Shown here: positions 35,920 through 45,597 of the stretch, one piece after another
How the letters are laid out: each line of letters starts with the position of its first letter
How positions within the stretch are numbered: the stretch's first letter is position 1
Made by a program: the position numbers and the translations under genes
From: Wenzhouxiangellaceae bacterium
GTDB lineage: Bacteria; Pseudomonadota; Gammaproteobacteria; Xanthomonadales; Wenzhouxiangellaceae
Length of the DNA: 64,000 nucleotides
Direction: 5' to 3'
NCBI GenBank assembly: GCA_028289455.1
Contig: JANQPN010000080.1
Span: forward strand, 1-64,000
Notes under the pieces: model-generated
Told to the model about the DNA's origin: nothing
Seen by the model: the letters and a program-made list of their open reading frames with translations, nothing else
Database searches by the model: none

Positions 35920-36894
35920 TTAATTTGAATGGCCGGAGTGACTGTGCTTCAGCCGCCGTGATCCGCTTTCTGATACTGCCGCAAACACTGCTGTATCAGG
36001 GTAAGTAGTTGCCCAGGCTTCCCAGCTGGTTTGCTCCACCTGCAGCGAATCATCAATATTATGAGTAAATACCTGCTGCTCCGGACTGTATTCAATGACC
36101 AGTTCCAGGCCATCAAACCGGTCGGTAATTTTGCCTCCGCTGACCAGCACTTCACCTGCGGGATATGCCTTGGCTCTGCCGTTGCGGCTGACACCCAGCG
36201 CCGGCATATCGGCATGGTAGCGAAGCTCGGAAGGTAATGCTGCAAAGATATTTTCACCAGCCGCCGGGCCACCATCAGGTGTGAATGAATAATCAATTTC
36301 AAAGCCCGTATCACGAGACACAACGGTAGATTCCGGATAGCGCTTCTTCCATTCCTCCAAAGGCGTTATCTGATAAGGCAGATCAAACAGCAACTGTCCC
36401 TGTAACGGCCCGGATATCGCCTCATCAACAAAACGCGACCATAAAGAACCGGTTTGCTGATCGTACAGCAATACATCAGCCTGGTAGATCAACCCCGACA
36501 TACCGAAAGTCAATACCTGACTATCCACTGAACGCTCATATACCAGTCCGGTACCGCACGTCCTGCAGAATGTGACCAGTACCGGCATGCCACCCAGCTC
36601 ATCATTGACAATCTGATGCCATACCATGATGGCGAGCGGATATGCCCGGGCTTCTCCATTAATGCTGATTCCCATGACGAAATCACCGGCCTGCCAGGCT
36701 GTATTATCAATAGGCTCAATTTTCATTGATGCCAGTGCCTCAATCGGATAATCAACAGGTCCGATCCTGACCACACTGTTTTCAGCTGCTGCATCGCCGC
36801 CAATATCAAAACCGTTGAGCTCTACTGACCATACTGATCCGCCGGACAGCAAAAGCCATAAAAGAAATGCCGTGCTTACCTTGTGCATCTTCAT
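35920..36894 (-). CDS. secreted DUF3179 family protein
   Basis: A 324-residue protein with AGGATAT upstream and a signal peptide (cleavage near SVWSVE, residue 23). The middle holds the DUF3179 hallmarks: RAYPLAIMVWHQIVND, the cysteine motif VTFCRTCGTGLVY and GMSGLIYQADVLLYD with SLWSRF. The cysteines and histidine suggest a metal or redox site; the function of the family is unknown to me. The C-terminus is His/Ser-rich. It is divergent from the DUF899 gene, with 188 bases between, and has no other partner. Confidence 0.88.
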   Translation of the reverse strand: MKMHKVSTAFLLWLLLSGGSVWSVELNGFDIGGDAAAENSVVRIGPVDYPIEALASMKIEPIDNTAWQAGDFVMGISINGEARAYPLAIMVWHQIVNDELGGMPVLVTFCRTCGTGLVYERSVDSQVLTFGMSGLIYQADVLLYDQQTGSLWSRFVDEAISGPLQGQLLFDLPYQITPLEEWKKRYPESTVVSRDTGFEIDYSFTPDGGPAAGENIFAALPSELRYHADMPALGVSRNGRAKAYPAGEVLVSGGKITDRFDGLELVIEYSPEQQVFTHNIDDSLQVEQTSWEAWATTYPDTAVFAAVSESGSRRLKHSHSGHSN

Positions 36895-37082
36895 TGCATA
36901 TCCTGTTTTCAGGTCACTGCTTTCCTACCATGTGATTAATAAAGAAAGCGCTCACAGATAAATGCTTGCAGATCAACCAGCAAGCACTGACATGTACCGC
37001 CGCCAATTTCTGTCTACAATGACCAAATGATAATGAAGACTGTAAATATAGCGAAACGAATTATCGCTTAAGGAGTGAACAG

Positions 37083-37685
37083 ATGAGCCATGAACAGATT
37101 CAGCAGCTTGAAATGCAGATTTTCGAGCTGACCCAGAAACTGAATGGATTACGCAAACGACAGCGCGGTGAAGCCGTCAAGAATTATGCTTTTGAAACCC
37201 TGAACGGTAAAACATCACTGCTTGATCTGTTTGCCGGCAGGTCCACCCTGCTGGCTATTCATAACATGGGCCAGGGTTGCCGCTACTGTACGCTTTGGGC
37301 TGATGGCATCAATCCGTTTGTACCTCATCTGGAATCAGCCATGTCGGTAGTACTGTTGTCCAAAGATTCTCCTGAGGTACAACGGCAGTTTGCCAATTCC
37401 CGGCAATGGCGCTTTCGCACAGCTTCTCACCACGGTGGTGATTACATCAGGGAGCAGACAGTGATGCCAGGCTCAGACAATATGCCAGGGGCAGTTGTCT
37501 ATGAGCTTGACGGCGATACCATCTACCGGAAAAGCTCTGCAGTATTTGGACCGGGTGATCTGTACTGCTCAATCTGGAATCTGCTGGGGCTGGCCGGAAT
37601 GGGTGAAGCCGAGTGGACGCCCCAGTACAGCTATTGGACCCGGCCTGAAAAGCTGGATGACGGTGGTCAGAATATCATCGAATAA
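37083..37685 (+). CDS. DUF899 family thioredoxin-fold protein
   Basis: A 200-residue protein with AAGGAG 8 bases before the ATG. After a helical N-terminus it follows the thioredoxin/AhpC-like fold of the DUF899 family, with a Cys-x-x-Cys (GCRYCTLWADG) near residue 65 and later segments such as VVLLSKDSPE and WRFRTASHHGG. The family may act in redox chemistry, but no substrate is established. It is probably cytoplasmic. The gene is convergent with the membrane protein gene that ends 34 bases away. Confidence 0.82.
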   Translation: MSHEQIQQLEMQIFELTQKLNGLRKRQRGEAVKNYAFETLNGKTSLLDLFAGRSTLLAIHNMGQGCRYCTLWADGINPFVPHLESAMSVVLLSKDSPEVQRQFANSRQWRFRTASHHGGDYIREQTVMPGSDNMPGAVVYELDGDTIYRKSSAVFGPGDLYCSIWNLLGLAGMGEAEWTPQYSYWTRPEKLDDGGQNIIE

Positions 37686-37719
37686 ACTCAACGGTGTTAT
37701 GCATCTTCCAACATTGCTG

Positions 37720-38265
37720 TCACTCGGGAAGATAACGTCTGACCACCATCGCCCAGATCAGAATTGACACCAGGAAATAACAGGCGGTCCAGAAATGCAC
37801 GGGCCGTTTGTTGATCAGAATGGCGATCAGCGATAAAACCACATAGTGCAGTACAAACGGCAGATAATACCAGGGCTGATAAAGCTCACCTGCCATGGCT
37901 GCCTTTAATGCATCGGTTCCCAGCACACCGATAAATGCCCAGAAAAACCAGTTCTTTTTATGCTCAATCTGGCTCACCCGGGCGATTGTCCGCGGCAGAT
38001 ATAAAGTGATTACAGCGATATAGTGGGAAACCGCCCACAGCACAATCACCAGGAAAAGGTCAAAACTCCAGACTTCCCGGTAACTCCAGGTATACCCTGT
38101 CCACCAGTTCAGAATCATTACCACAAAGAAGAATGCCGTCAGCACCAGTCGTGTGCGATCGGTGGTCCGGATGGTTATCGCATGAATGGCTCCGCCCAGT
38201 ACATGGGTAACGCTGATACCGAAGACAATCGATACAAAAACAGCCAAATACTCAAATTCGCTCAT
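37720..38265 (-). CDS. membrane protein, unknown
   Basis: A 181-residue protein with five to six hydrophobic helices and a short basic C-terminus. The helices are rich in Trp, Phe and Val (FFFVVMILNWWTGYTW). There is no signal peptide in the strict sense, since the first helix remains part of the protein. No family is recognised. It is transcribed alone, and the terminator at 38391-38408 separates it from the small secreted gene upstream on the same strand. Confidence 0.65.
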   Translation of the reverse strand: MSEFEYLAVFVSIVFGISVTHVLGGAIHAITIRTTDRTRLVLTAFFFVVMILNWWTGYTWSYREVWSFDLFLVIVLWAVSHYIAVITLYLPRTIARVSQIEHKKNWFFWAFIGVLGTDALKAAMAGELYQPWYYLPFVLHYVVLSLIAILINKRPVHFWTACYFLVSILIWAMVVRRYLPE

Positions 38266-38382
38266 CAGAATGGATATCTGTCATACACCGGAGCAGATTA
38301 TAAATCTATTGGATGACTTTGCAGGTATAAATGGTGATCAGACTCAACTTTATACCGCCAGCCCGGGCATGATTCTGAGTAA

Positions 38383-38409
38383 ATAAAAAAGCGGGCATCG
38401 AGGCCCGCT
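38383..38409 (-). terminator. rho-independent terminator
   Basis: On the minus strand, GCGGGC (38403-38408) and GCCCGC (38391-38396) form a stem with a 6-base loop, followed by TTTTTT (38385-38390). It ends the transcript of the small secreted protein gene at 38435-38797. Confidence 0.85.
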
Positions 38410-38434
38410 CCTGAATAGTTGATTGGTCAATCAG

Positions 38435-38797
38435 CTAATCGAAATAGATTTCATTATCGTCAAGATAGACATTGGAGGCCTCACATATATCAATGCTGAT
38501 GGGCTCATCCATAATTTCGCTGTCATCTTCACCCAACCAGCCCACCTGGAACAGCTGTTCGCAGAGACCGGAATCAGCGAAGAATTCTGCCTGTGCTCCC
38601 TCTCCGGGCTCAAGGTCATCATCCAGCCAGTTATCACTCCAGCCGGAGCCGTCATTGGTGTAAAAGCCGATAACGATATTATTGGTTGTATTGTTGTAAA
38701 CATTGAATACGCCCTGACTGCCTGACTGTGCAGAAGCAGTTAGCGTGAATACCATTGTACCGATAATAAACAGCACGCTCAGAAGTGAATGTTTCAT
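38435..38797 (-). CDS. small acidic secreted protein
   Basis: A 120-residue protein with a signal peptide (cleavage near LTASAQ, residue 24). The mature part is strongly acidic (LDDDLEPGEGAQAEFF, YLDDNEIYFD) with two cysteines that may pair. It begins with a VYNNTTNNIVIGFYTND beta segment, similar in pattern to small periplasmic or secreted beta proteins of unknown role. A good terminator lies 26 bases after the stop codon, so it is a single-gene transcript. I do not recognise the family. Confidence 0.72.
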   Translation of the reverse strand: MKHSLLSVLFIIGTMVFTLTASAQSGSQGVFNVYNNTTNNIVIGFYTNDGSGWSDNWLDDDLEPGEGAQAEFFADSGLCEQLFQVGWLGEDDSEIMDEPISIDICEASNVYLDDNEIYFD

Positions 38798-38880
38798 GGT
38801 TTAAACCTGGGTTGTAGTTGTTATGGAAATAGCGGAAAGAATATAGCACAACCGGCTTGTCCGGCTTAAGACTATCAGCA

Positions 38881-39351
38881 TCAGTCTCCGCACAGTTTGT
38901 CAGCTGCTTCGATGAGATATGCTGTTGACTCATCCAAATCCAGTAATTCACCCCACTCATCGTTGATCTTTTCACGCGAGCCTTTAGCAATTTTCAACAT
39001 TCTTAGCACGCCATCCAACTGTTTGCGCAGCTCAGCATCGTCTTTTTGCAGCCTTGCTGCTTCATACATGGCATGCAAAGCTTTTTCAGCCAGCACCCAC
39101 GCCCCATCAGCAAAACCCTGCATCTTCTCAACCGTTTTAATTCTGGCATCAATTATCGCCAAACCCTTCAATATAAACTCCTGATGCTTTTTGTAACAGG
39201 GTTTGCCTTTCGTTCGCGCAATAAAAGCATCTATCATTTTTTTAGTTTTTTTACGAAACTCCTTTATCCCTTTAAGGTTATCGTCAATATCATTGCTGAT
39301 TTGCTCCATCTGCTTAACAGCTGCTTCCGCCTGTTGCAAAGGTGATGGCAT
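38881..39351 (-). CDS. helical hypothetical protein
   Basis: A 156-residue protein preceded by AAGGAGG, a very strong ribosome-binding site. It is almost wholly helical, with heptad-like Leu/Ile/Met spacing and alternating charges (VKQMEQISNDIDDNLKGIKEF), suggesting a coiled coil. There is no signal peptide or membrane segment. No family is recognised. It may be transcribed with the small secreted gene that starts 83 bases further on, although it could have its own promoter. Confidence 0.65.
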   Translation of the reverse strand: MPSPLQQAEAAVKQMEQISNDIDDNLKGIKEFRKKTKKMIDAFIARTKGKPCYKKHQEFILKGLAIIDARIKTVEKMQGFADGAWVLAEKALHAMYEAARLQKDDAELRKQLDGVLRMLKIAKGSREKINDEWGELLDLDESTAYLIEAADKLCGD

Positions 39352-39436
39352 ATCGAAATCCTCCTTGTATTTTCCGTTTCAATTATTCCTTGTTAGTACC
39401 CTTCCACATTGATTGTCATCGACATTATCTGTCTTA

Positions 39437-41194
39437 TTACTTTAATTGGTTACCAGCTTTAGCTGACTCCACCCATTCCAGCATAAGCTCCTCCAGCAAT
39501 GCCAGCGGCACACTGCCATTGGCCAGCAGCTGATCATGGAAGTCACGAATGCTGAAGTCCGCACCCAGCTCACGTTCTGCGATGCCGCGCAGCTCAAGGA
39601 TTTTCAACTCACCGATTTTGTAGGAAAGCGCCTGAGCGGGCCAGGTGATATACCGGTCAATCTGTCCTTCCACTTCAGCCAGGCTTAGAGCAGTATTATC
39701 TGCCAGATAATCGATGGCCCGCTGACGTGACCAGCCTTTGGCATGCATACCGGTATCAACCACCAATCGGCAGGCGCGCCACATCTCATAGGTCAGCCGC
39801 CCAAAATCGCTGTATGGGTCCTGGTAAAAGCCCATTTCCTTGCCCAACCTTTCAGAATACAAACCCCATCCTTCACCAAATGCTGAGTGATAAAGTGTTT
39901 TTCTGAATTCCGGGACATCCAGCTCCATCGCAATGGCGCCCTGAAAATGATGTCCCGGCTCTGCTTCATGGAAGGTCAATGCTTCCAGGTTATACAGAGG
40001 TTGAGCTCTTAAATCGTCGGTGGCCAGAAAATAGGTTCCTGAAGTAGTGCCGCTACCATCTGACGCTACATAATAGGAGCCGCTGCCGGGGCTGGATTTG
40101 ATGTCGAAGGTATTACGCGGCAGCACACCAAACCATTTAGGCAGCTGGGCAGCCATTTTTCGGCTGATATAGCTGGCCTTCTCAATCATCTGCAGGGGAG
40201 ATTCAGCATAAAAACGGGAGTCTGTGCGCAGGTAAGCTATGAATTCCTTAAAGCTCCCTTCAAAACCGATACCCTCGATGAGTGCATCCATTTCTGTACG
40301 TATGCGTTCCACCTCCGATAATCCTAGCTGATAGATTTCATCTGCGGTGTAATCGGTAGTGGTGTAATACCTGATCAGGAACTGATAATAGTCACTACCA
40401 TCATCCAGTGCGGTAATGCCAACCTGTTTCCGGCAGTTCGGCATGTATACCCCGGTGAAGAAATCATAAAACCTCTGATACTCGGGAATGACAGTATTCA
40501 TAATCAACGCTGTACCCGCTTCGATGATACGCGATTGATCGGCAGCCGAAATGCTATCGGGCATTGATGCCAGTGGTGCATAAAAAACACTGTCTTCAAC
40601 TTTGTCTACAATATGCCTGCTGATGGTTTTCTCATAACCGGCAAAGCTATCGCAATAATGCACATGCCCTTTGGTGACAGCCTCCTGCAGATCAACAATA
40701 AACTGCCCGTTGTAGCGTGGATAGTCCGCCAGGCTGATCAGGTAATTTTCATAATCAGCCAATTCCAGAAATGACATATTGTCAGGAGCGCCGGCAAAGT
40801 ACGATGAAAAACTGGAGTAATAATGCATCGGGTAGAAGTGATCCAGCTGGGTATAGCTTTCCGCCTCGGTTTCACGTTCGTACCTGAATAAGCGATAAGT
40901 GACGTTCTCCTGCGCATTAAAATCATCAGTCTTCAGCTTATCCAGCCGATCCAGAATTGAGCGATTAAAAGCCTCCCTTCTGGTTCTCCCTGTCTCGGAA
41001 ACATCCGGCAGTTGCCCATTCATGCGAAATGTATCCGGATCTTTGCGGAAGAATATCTGTTCCTTGCTTGCAGCTGCCCAGTGATCATGAAGAATTTTGG
41101 TCAGCGTATCTTTTTCCGTGTTGTCTGCCATCAGAAGTAACGGACAGCCAATCAGTGAAGCAGTAATCAAAAGGACAAGCGCAATTCTGGTCAT
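39437..41194 (-). CDS. DUF885 family lipoprotein, probable metallohydrolase
   Basis: A 585-residue protein. Starting at the ATG at 41194 gives a lipoprotein-type signal, hydrophobic core then Leu-Ile-Gly-Cys, near residue 17. The longer start would add ten residues. Residues near 408-415 read HEAEPGHH, the proposed zinc site of DUF885, followed by the EGWGLYSE motif and the conserved R-LVVDTGMH segment. The length is typical. DUF885 proteins are related to zinc peptidases, but the substrate is not known here. It would be anchored in the inner or outer membrane, facing the periplasm. The gene stands alone. A divergent relative lies at 62291-63973. Confidence 0.88.
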   Translation of the reverse strand: MTRIALVLLITASLIGCPLLLMADNTEKDTLTKILHDHWAAASKEQIFFRKDPDTFRMNGQLPDVSETGRTRREAFNRSILDRLDKLKTDDFNAQENVTYRLFRYERETEAESYTQLDHFYPMHYYSSFSSYFAGAPDNMSFLELADYENYLISLADYPRYNGQFIVDLQEAVTKGHVHYCDSFAGYEKTISRHIVDKVEDSVFYAPLASMPDSISAADQSRIIEAGTALIMNTVIPEYQRFYDFFTGVYMPNCRKQVGITALDDGSDYYQFLIRYYTTTDYTADEIYQLGLSEVERIRTEMDALIEGIGFEGSFKEFIAYLRTDSRFYAESPLQMIEKASYISRKMAAQLPKWFGVLPRNTFDIKSSPGSGSYYVASDGSGTTSGTYFLATDDLRAQPLYNLEALTFHEAEPGHHFQGAIAMELDVPEFRKTLYHSAFGEGWGLYSERLGKEMGFYQDPYSDFGRLTYEMWRACRLVVDTGMHAKGWSRQRAIDYLADNTALSLAEVEGQIDRYITWPAQALSYKIGELKILELRGIAERELGADFSIRDFHDQLLANGSVPLALLEELMLEWVESAKAGNQLK

Positions 41195-41407
41195 AGTTCT
41201 CTCGAAGGCAAATAGCCAGGACATAAGATTCGGCTACAGTAAAACAGGAACGTCATTGTATACGTAAAAGATCAATTCTCCAGATGACCATATTCAAGCA
41301 CCACTGCTCCCGATACCCTGAAAACACCATAACTCTGGACATATCCTGATCGGTGGAACTATAGTCCACAAAACCGACAGCAGTTCCGCATTCAACATCA
41401 AGCCACA

Positions 41408-42397
41408 ATGAAATATCTTTACCTCCAGTTATACCATTCGAACAATAAGAATGACTTCAGGGAAATGATATTCCAGATGGACTCACACTCGCTGGCGGAA
41501 CGTTATTGTGAATTCATCAAACAAAGTGAAGTATTGAATTATTCAGCCCGCCGGGTTGCCTGGGGAATGTATGCAGACAAATCCAGGCTGCCGGCAATGG
41601 TGGAAAAACTCAACAGCAGCATTCGGTCATTCAATGATTCCAATACGTTGAAGTATCTGATCCCCGAGGTTTCAGATATTCCGGACAATATTGAACTGAA
41701 TCACGTTCACTCGTTATTCGAGAAATATCTGCCGGTTTACGAACAGGAACACCAGCACCAGAAAGTTGAATCTCCGCTCGCCCGACAGCTGTTCAATGAC
41801 CTAAATCGAATCAATCAGGGTGTGCACTCATTGGAAGGCATCATCGGAATACCTGATTCAGAGCGGGCCAGTGGCTGGTTCACTTTTACTTTATGCGCTG
41901 AGACAGGCGAACACATCCAGGCTGACCTTGAAGATAATGATTACGATCACTTCAGCCTGGGAAGAAATTTTGGCGATTTATTCCTGGGTTACTCAACCAC
42001 CGGTAAAAACCTTTTTCATCTGATGATGAATGATGACTTCGAGCTGATCCGCCAGGGCGGTAAAGCTTCTCCTCAGATAACTTTTTCAACCAACACCATC
42101 TGCTTTTTTTCAAGCCTGGTTACCCACCAGGACATGTTTGCCAGGCTTGAGAAGTGGTTCAAAGACAACAAGCTTGAACAATATGGTTACAAGCTGGAAA
42201 GCAAATACAATTCCCTCGGCTACTTAAGAGTCGGTCGATTTATCACACCTCAGTCCCTTTCCGGGAAGTCTGAAAAAGAAATCATTTCATACTATTCAGA
42301 TTTCTCAAGAATTGAGAAAGTCTGCATCATCGATATTGATTCGCAGCCAAATTACTTTCACGATTCCATCCAGACCGGCGATAACTTACCGCTTTAA
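41408..42397 (+). CDS. hypothetical protein, unrecognised family
   Basis: A 329-residue protein with no signal peptide or membrane segment. It starts at an ATG without a clear ribosome-binding site (CAAGCCACA precedes it), so the start is uncertain. The N-terminal third is helical and charged. The middle has a Gly- and Asp-rich stretch (EDNDYDHFSLGRNFGDLFLGY), and the rest mixes beta-like segments with aromatic residues. I recognise no motif. It is convergent with the cysteine-rich small protein gene, which ends 25 bases away. No function is proposed. Confidence 0.6.
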   Translation: MKYLYLQLYHSNNKNDFREMIFQMDSHSLAERYCEFIKQSEVLNYSARRVAWGMYADKSRLPAMVEKLNSSIRSFNDSNTLKYLIPEVSDIPDNIELNHVHSLFEKYLPVYEQEHQHQKVESPLARQLFNDLNRINQGVHSLEGIIGIPDSERASGWFTFTLCAETGEHIQADLEDNDYDHFSLGRNFGDLFLGYSTTGKNLFHLMMNDDFELIRQGGKASPQITFSTNTICFFSSLVTHQDMFARLEKWFKDNKLEQYGYKLESKYNSLGYLRVGRFITPQSLSGKSEKEIISYYSDFSRIEKVCIIDIDSQPNYFHDSIQTGDNLPL

Positions 42398-42422
42398 GCA
42401 ATCAACACAGAACAACATGCCT

Positions 42423-42827
42423 CTACTCAAACGGGTCATGAGTACATTCACAGCCATTGTTGATTGACGAGCAACCGCCTTCAGGGGCATTGGTATCTTC
42501 CAATTCTGTCTGAATGGCCAGGCATCTTTGCTCGCAGGCTGCAATCGACTGGGCGCTGTTGCCGGTACACTCAAACCCTGATGCATTCCTGCCTATCGAA
42601 ATGACCAGAGAAATATCATCGGACTGCCGCGACCGCGTTAACAGCTCTGATGCAAGCAATACGAGTGTTGCCTGCCTTTGTTGACCAGCAGTAAGCTCTG
42701 CCGGTTTCTGCTTATAGTTGCCTGCAACGGGTGCTGAATCTGTTTGCCCATCGATTGCAGAAGCCCGCTGCACGCCAGCCGCCATCACAACTAAAAATAT
42801 AATCTGCAGTATTGTATGAATCCTCAT
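42423..42827 (-). CDS. secreted cysteine-rich small protein
   Basis: A 134-residue protein. The ATG at 42827 has AGGAGG 8 bases upstream; the longer frame begins at a weak start. A signal peptide ends near RASAID (residue 25). The last third holds six cysteines (FECTG, ACEQRCL, GCSSINNGCECTHD), which suggests a small disulfide-bonded domain. A Gln/Leu-rich helix precedes it. No family is recognised. The stop lies 25 bases from the convergent gene at 41408-42397. Confidence 0.65.
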   Translation of the reverse strand: MRIHTILQIIFLVVMAAGVQRASAIDGQTDSAPVAGNYKQKPAELTAGQQRQATLVLLASELLTRSRQSDDISLVISIGRNASGFECTGNSAQSIAACEQRCLAIQTELEDTNAPEGGCSSINNGCECTHDPFE

Positions 42828-42956
42828 AAGACCAACCTCCTGTAAAGCCAAAATGGCTTGATGCAAAGCTCAGTCAGCCATTTTGATTCTCAAAAAACAC
42901 TGTGTTGATCTGTTAGGCGACACTCATACCGGAAAGGCAACTTATTCGATGAGCGC

Positions 42957-43211
42957 TTATGACTTCACATGCAAATACCCAAACTGAGTAACATGCGCCT
43001 GACGCCAGGTACCGGTATGATCCGGACCTGTTATCACAACTTCGGAAGGATTGGTCAACGCAATGCAGCAAAAGCTGTCGCCATCTTTTTGAATGTTGAC
43101 AGCCAGCAGACGCTTTTGATTTTCCTGCTGCCAGGATTCCATAGCATCATACAACGAACGCATGGACCGGCTTTCAAAAAACTGCAGGTTTTGCTTGTTA
43201 TCTTTAATCAT
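42957..43211 (-). CDS. small hypothetical protein
   Basis: An 84-residue soluble protein. I use the ATG at 43211, which has GGGG 7 bases upstream; the longer frame would need a TTG start. It is a mixed alpha-beta chain with an aromatic N-terminal helix (SLYDAMESWQQENQ) and a C-terminal beta part ending in a VTQFGYLHVKS segment. No motif or family is recognised. It lies 129 bases from the small secreted gene downstream and about 100 from the PSD-like gene, all on the same strand. Confidence 0.55.
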   Translation of the reverse strand: MIKDNKQNLQFFESRSMRSLYDAMESWQQENQKRLLAVNIQKDGDSFCCIALTNPSEVVITGPDHTGTWRQAHVTQFGYLHVKS

Positions 43212-43313
43212 TATATTCCCCATAGTCGGCAATTAAGACATAACCGTCCATGGCCCCATTTTTGCCAGGTCAACTCTATTCCGTCGTACCCTTAACCTGA
43301 CCAGCAATTTACA

Positions 43314-44444
43314 TTACATTGAATATGGATAGGCATTTCCAATCCAAGTTCCCTGGTTGTAATGAACATTGGGCTGGTTAATCAGCTGCACATTACTGGA
43401 TCGCTCAAACACCATTACAAAATCGGACCCGCCAAACTGGAAGTAACCCAATTCTTCGCCTTTATGCAATGTAACGCCCGGTTCTGCAGTAATGACTACT
43501 GATGATACTTGCGCCATACCCATAGGCAGACAGGCCACCAGGCCGATGGGCGAATCAATCACCACCAGTCCTCGGGTTTGCACGAATTGATATCCGGTGC
43601 CGTCCAGGGCATTGAGCACATTAACTTCTTCCCCATTGACTATTGCCGGCTCGACATTTACATCCAGATACGCCTGCCCCTGTATGACCCGCGATTCCAA
43701 CACCTTGCCCTGCACCGGCGTATGCCACCGGTGATAATCAAAGGTATTCAAAAAACTGTGTGTAAAAATTCCGCCTTTAAACCGGTCAGCATATTCACTG
43801 CCTTCCAATAATTGATGGATTGACCACTGGATACCTTTGATATCCAGCATATTGTCTTTCACGTAAATATCGTCGTTTTCATTGATCTGCCACCAGCCCA
43901 CAAAAGTTGAGTCGGCCGGGGATACAATCACACTGTTGTCACGCAGCCCCGCAATCGGCCGCATCCCGGGTTTTAGGTGGCGGGCAAAAAACTGGTTGAA
44001 GGTTAGATAACCACTGGGTGGCGGTGCATATTCATCCCAATTGAATAGGGGGTCGGTGCGGAAACTCTCTATCTCACTGGCAGAGTCGGTGGTATCCAGA
44101 TAATTACCCCATGCCTGTGCATATTCCACGATCCATTCCGACAGCGGCGTCAGTGTCTGCGGGTCACAACCGGGTTGAATCGGATTCTGCAGACTTCTCA
44201 CCGGCTCCTGATCCAGGAAAAAATAAAACTCGACGATCTTGTTATAGATATCCCGGGAATCACCCTGTTCCCGCGGTGCCCAAGTAACCAGCTCATTGAT
44301 GTAATTCAGGTAATCATCCAGTGACTGGACACCCCGGATGCTTGGTACGTTATAAGACTGGGCTTTCTCAATGGCCTGCTGAAAATTATCCTGCCAATGG
44401 TGTTGCTCAATTAAATGAATCAGTTTATCGACGATGGCGTGCAT
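43314..44444 (-). CDS. phosphatidylserine decarboxylase-like protein
   Basis: A 376-residue protein with AGAGGGG 5 bases before the ATG. It carries the PSD-type pattern PADSTFVGW (acidic residue), FDYHRWHTPVQG (histidine) and, near residue 340, FGGSD, where the serine would become the pyruvoyl group after self-cleavage. Typical PSDs have LGST or GGST at this point, so the motif is a variant. The N-terminal 130 residues are an extra helical part found in some family members. The reaction would be decarboxylation of phosphatidylserine or a related compound. No lipid genes are nearby. Confidence 0.78.
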   Translation of the reverse strand: MHAIVDKLIHLIEQHHWQDNFQQAIEKAQSYNVPSIRGVQSLDDYLNYINELVTWAPREQGDSRDIYNKIVEFYFFLDQEPVRSLQNPIQPGCDPQTLTPLSEWIVEYAQAWGNYLDTTDSASEIESFRTDPLFNWDEYAPPPSGYLTFNQFFARHLKPGMRPIAGLRDNSVIVSPADSTFVGWWQINENDDIYVKDNMLDIKGIQWSIHQLLEGSEYADRFKGGIFTHSFLNTFDYHRWHTPVQGKVLESRVIQGQAYLDVNVEPAIVNGEEVNVLNALDGTGYQFVQTRGLVVIDSPIGLVACLPMGMAQVSSVVITAEPGVTLHKGEELGYFQFGGSDFVMVFERSSNVQLINQPNVHYNQGTWIGNAYPYSM

Positions 44445-44654
44445 ATATTCCCCTCTTTACTCCTCGAGCAGTTAACCGGCGAGCATGCCAGCCTGATACT
44501 GCTACATCAATTAAACGGCATTGTGCTATCCACCGGGAAAGACTGTCAAATACCAGACATTTACAATCACCGCATTCCAATATACGGCAGGATATACCAT
44601 CTCATTCATGCTGGTGTGAACAGAAACATGTCCGGCTATTGCCCTTAAGCTTTT

Positions 44655-45593
44655 TCAGGTCAACTGAATATGCTGATTAAAAATCTGTTCTGACAGCTCG
44701 CGTATCTGGGTTGCCAGTTCACGGTAAAACATCCGGTTTGGAGATGCATTCCGCCAGCTCATTGAGACGGTCCGGGTAATGTTGCGGTCGCTGAATTCCA
44801 ATACGTGCACTTCCGGGGCTTCACGCTGGGCAATTTCCGAACGCACATATAGCGCCGGCAGCATTGCCACACCCATCCCCATGGCAACCATCTGCCTCAA
44901 CGTATCCAGACTGGTTCCTTCATAATTGCTTTGCAGCTGAGCACCATAAGTATCAGCAAGATCATGCACCTGACGATGCAGCTGATGCCGTTCTTCCATA
45001 ATCAGCATTTTCTCACCTCTTAGTTTGGTCGCAGCTACAGTTTGAGTACTGGATAAAGGATGGTCGGAAGAGACAGCCAGATACAACGGTTCCTTGAAAA
45101 TTGTCACTGTGGTCAATGCCGGGTTGTTAATAGGCATTGGGGAGATAATTAAATCCTGGCGACCGTCTACCAGATCCATCTCCAGTCTCGCCGGTACCAG
45201 CTCACGAAAATACAATTTCAATTGCGGGTAACGATGATGCACGGCCGGAATAATTTCCGGCAGCAGATATGGCCCAACCGTTGGCGCAACGCCCATTCTG
45301 TAGGTTCCACGCGGGCCACCGGACGAAGGCTGTGCAGCCCGTTGAAATGCTTCAACAGACTCCATGATTTCACGCGCGATAGGCAATAGCTCCCGCCCGA
45401 CCGGTGTGAGGTTTACCCCCGACCGGGATCTTTCCAGCAACCGGCACTGCAGGGTTTCTTCCAGTGCGGTGATTTGATTGGTGATGGTTGGCTGCCGGAC
45501 TCTCAACCTTTCCGCCGCCCGACGGTAATGACGTTCTTCACTGACGGTGATGAAATATTCCAATTGACGAAGCTTAAGTTTTGAGGCTTGCAT
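44655..45593 (-). CDS. LysR family regulator, OxyR-like
   Basis: A 312-residue protein with an N-terminal winged helix-turn-helix (residues 5-65, including RRAAERLRVRQPTITNQITALE). The effector domain begins PTVGPYLLPEIIP, and its later part (GEKMLIMEERHQLHRQ, YEGTSLDTLRQMVAMGMGVAMLPAL) closely follows E. coli OxyR, but the peroxide-sensing Cys199 position reads Gln and Cys208 has no counterpart. It should therefore not respond to peroxide in the OxyR way. It is divergent from the carbonic-anhydrase remnant and SulP genes, which it may control. A T-N11-A palindrome lies 5 bases before its start codon. Confidence 0.85.
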   Translation of the reverse strand: MQASKLKLRQLEYFITVSEERHYRRAAERLRVRQPTITNQITALEETLQCRLLERSRSGVNLTPVGRELLPIAREIMESVEAFQRAAQPSSGGPRGTYRMGVAPTVGPYLLPEIIPAVHHRYPQLKLYFRELVPARLEMDLVDGRQDLIISPMPINNPALTTVTIFKEPLYLAVSSDHPLSSTQTVAATKLRGEKMLIMEERHQLHRQVHDLADTYGAQLQSNYEGTSLDTLRQMVAMGMGVAMLPALYVRSEIAQREAPEVHVLEFSDRNITRTVSMSWRNASPNRMFYRELATQIRELSEQIFNQHIQLT

Positions 45594-45597
45594 TTTA

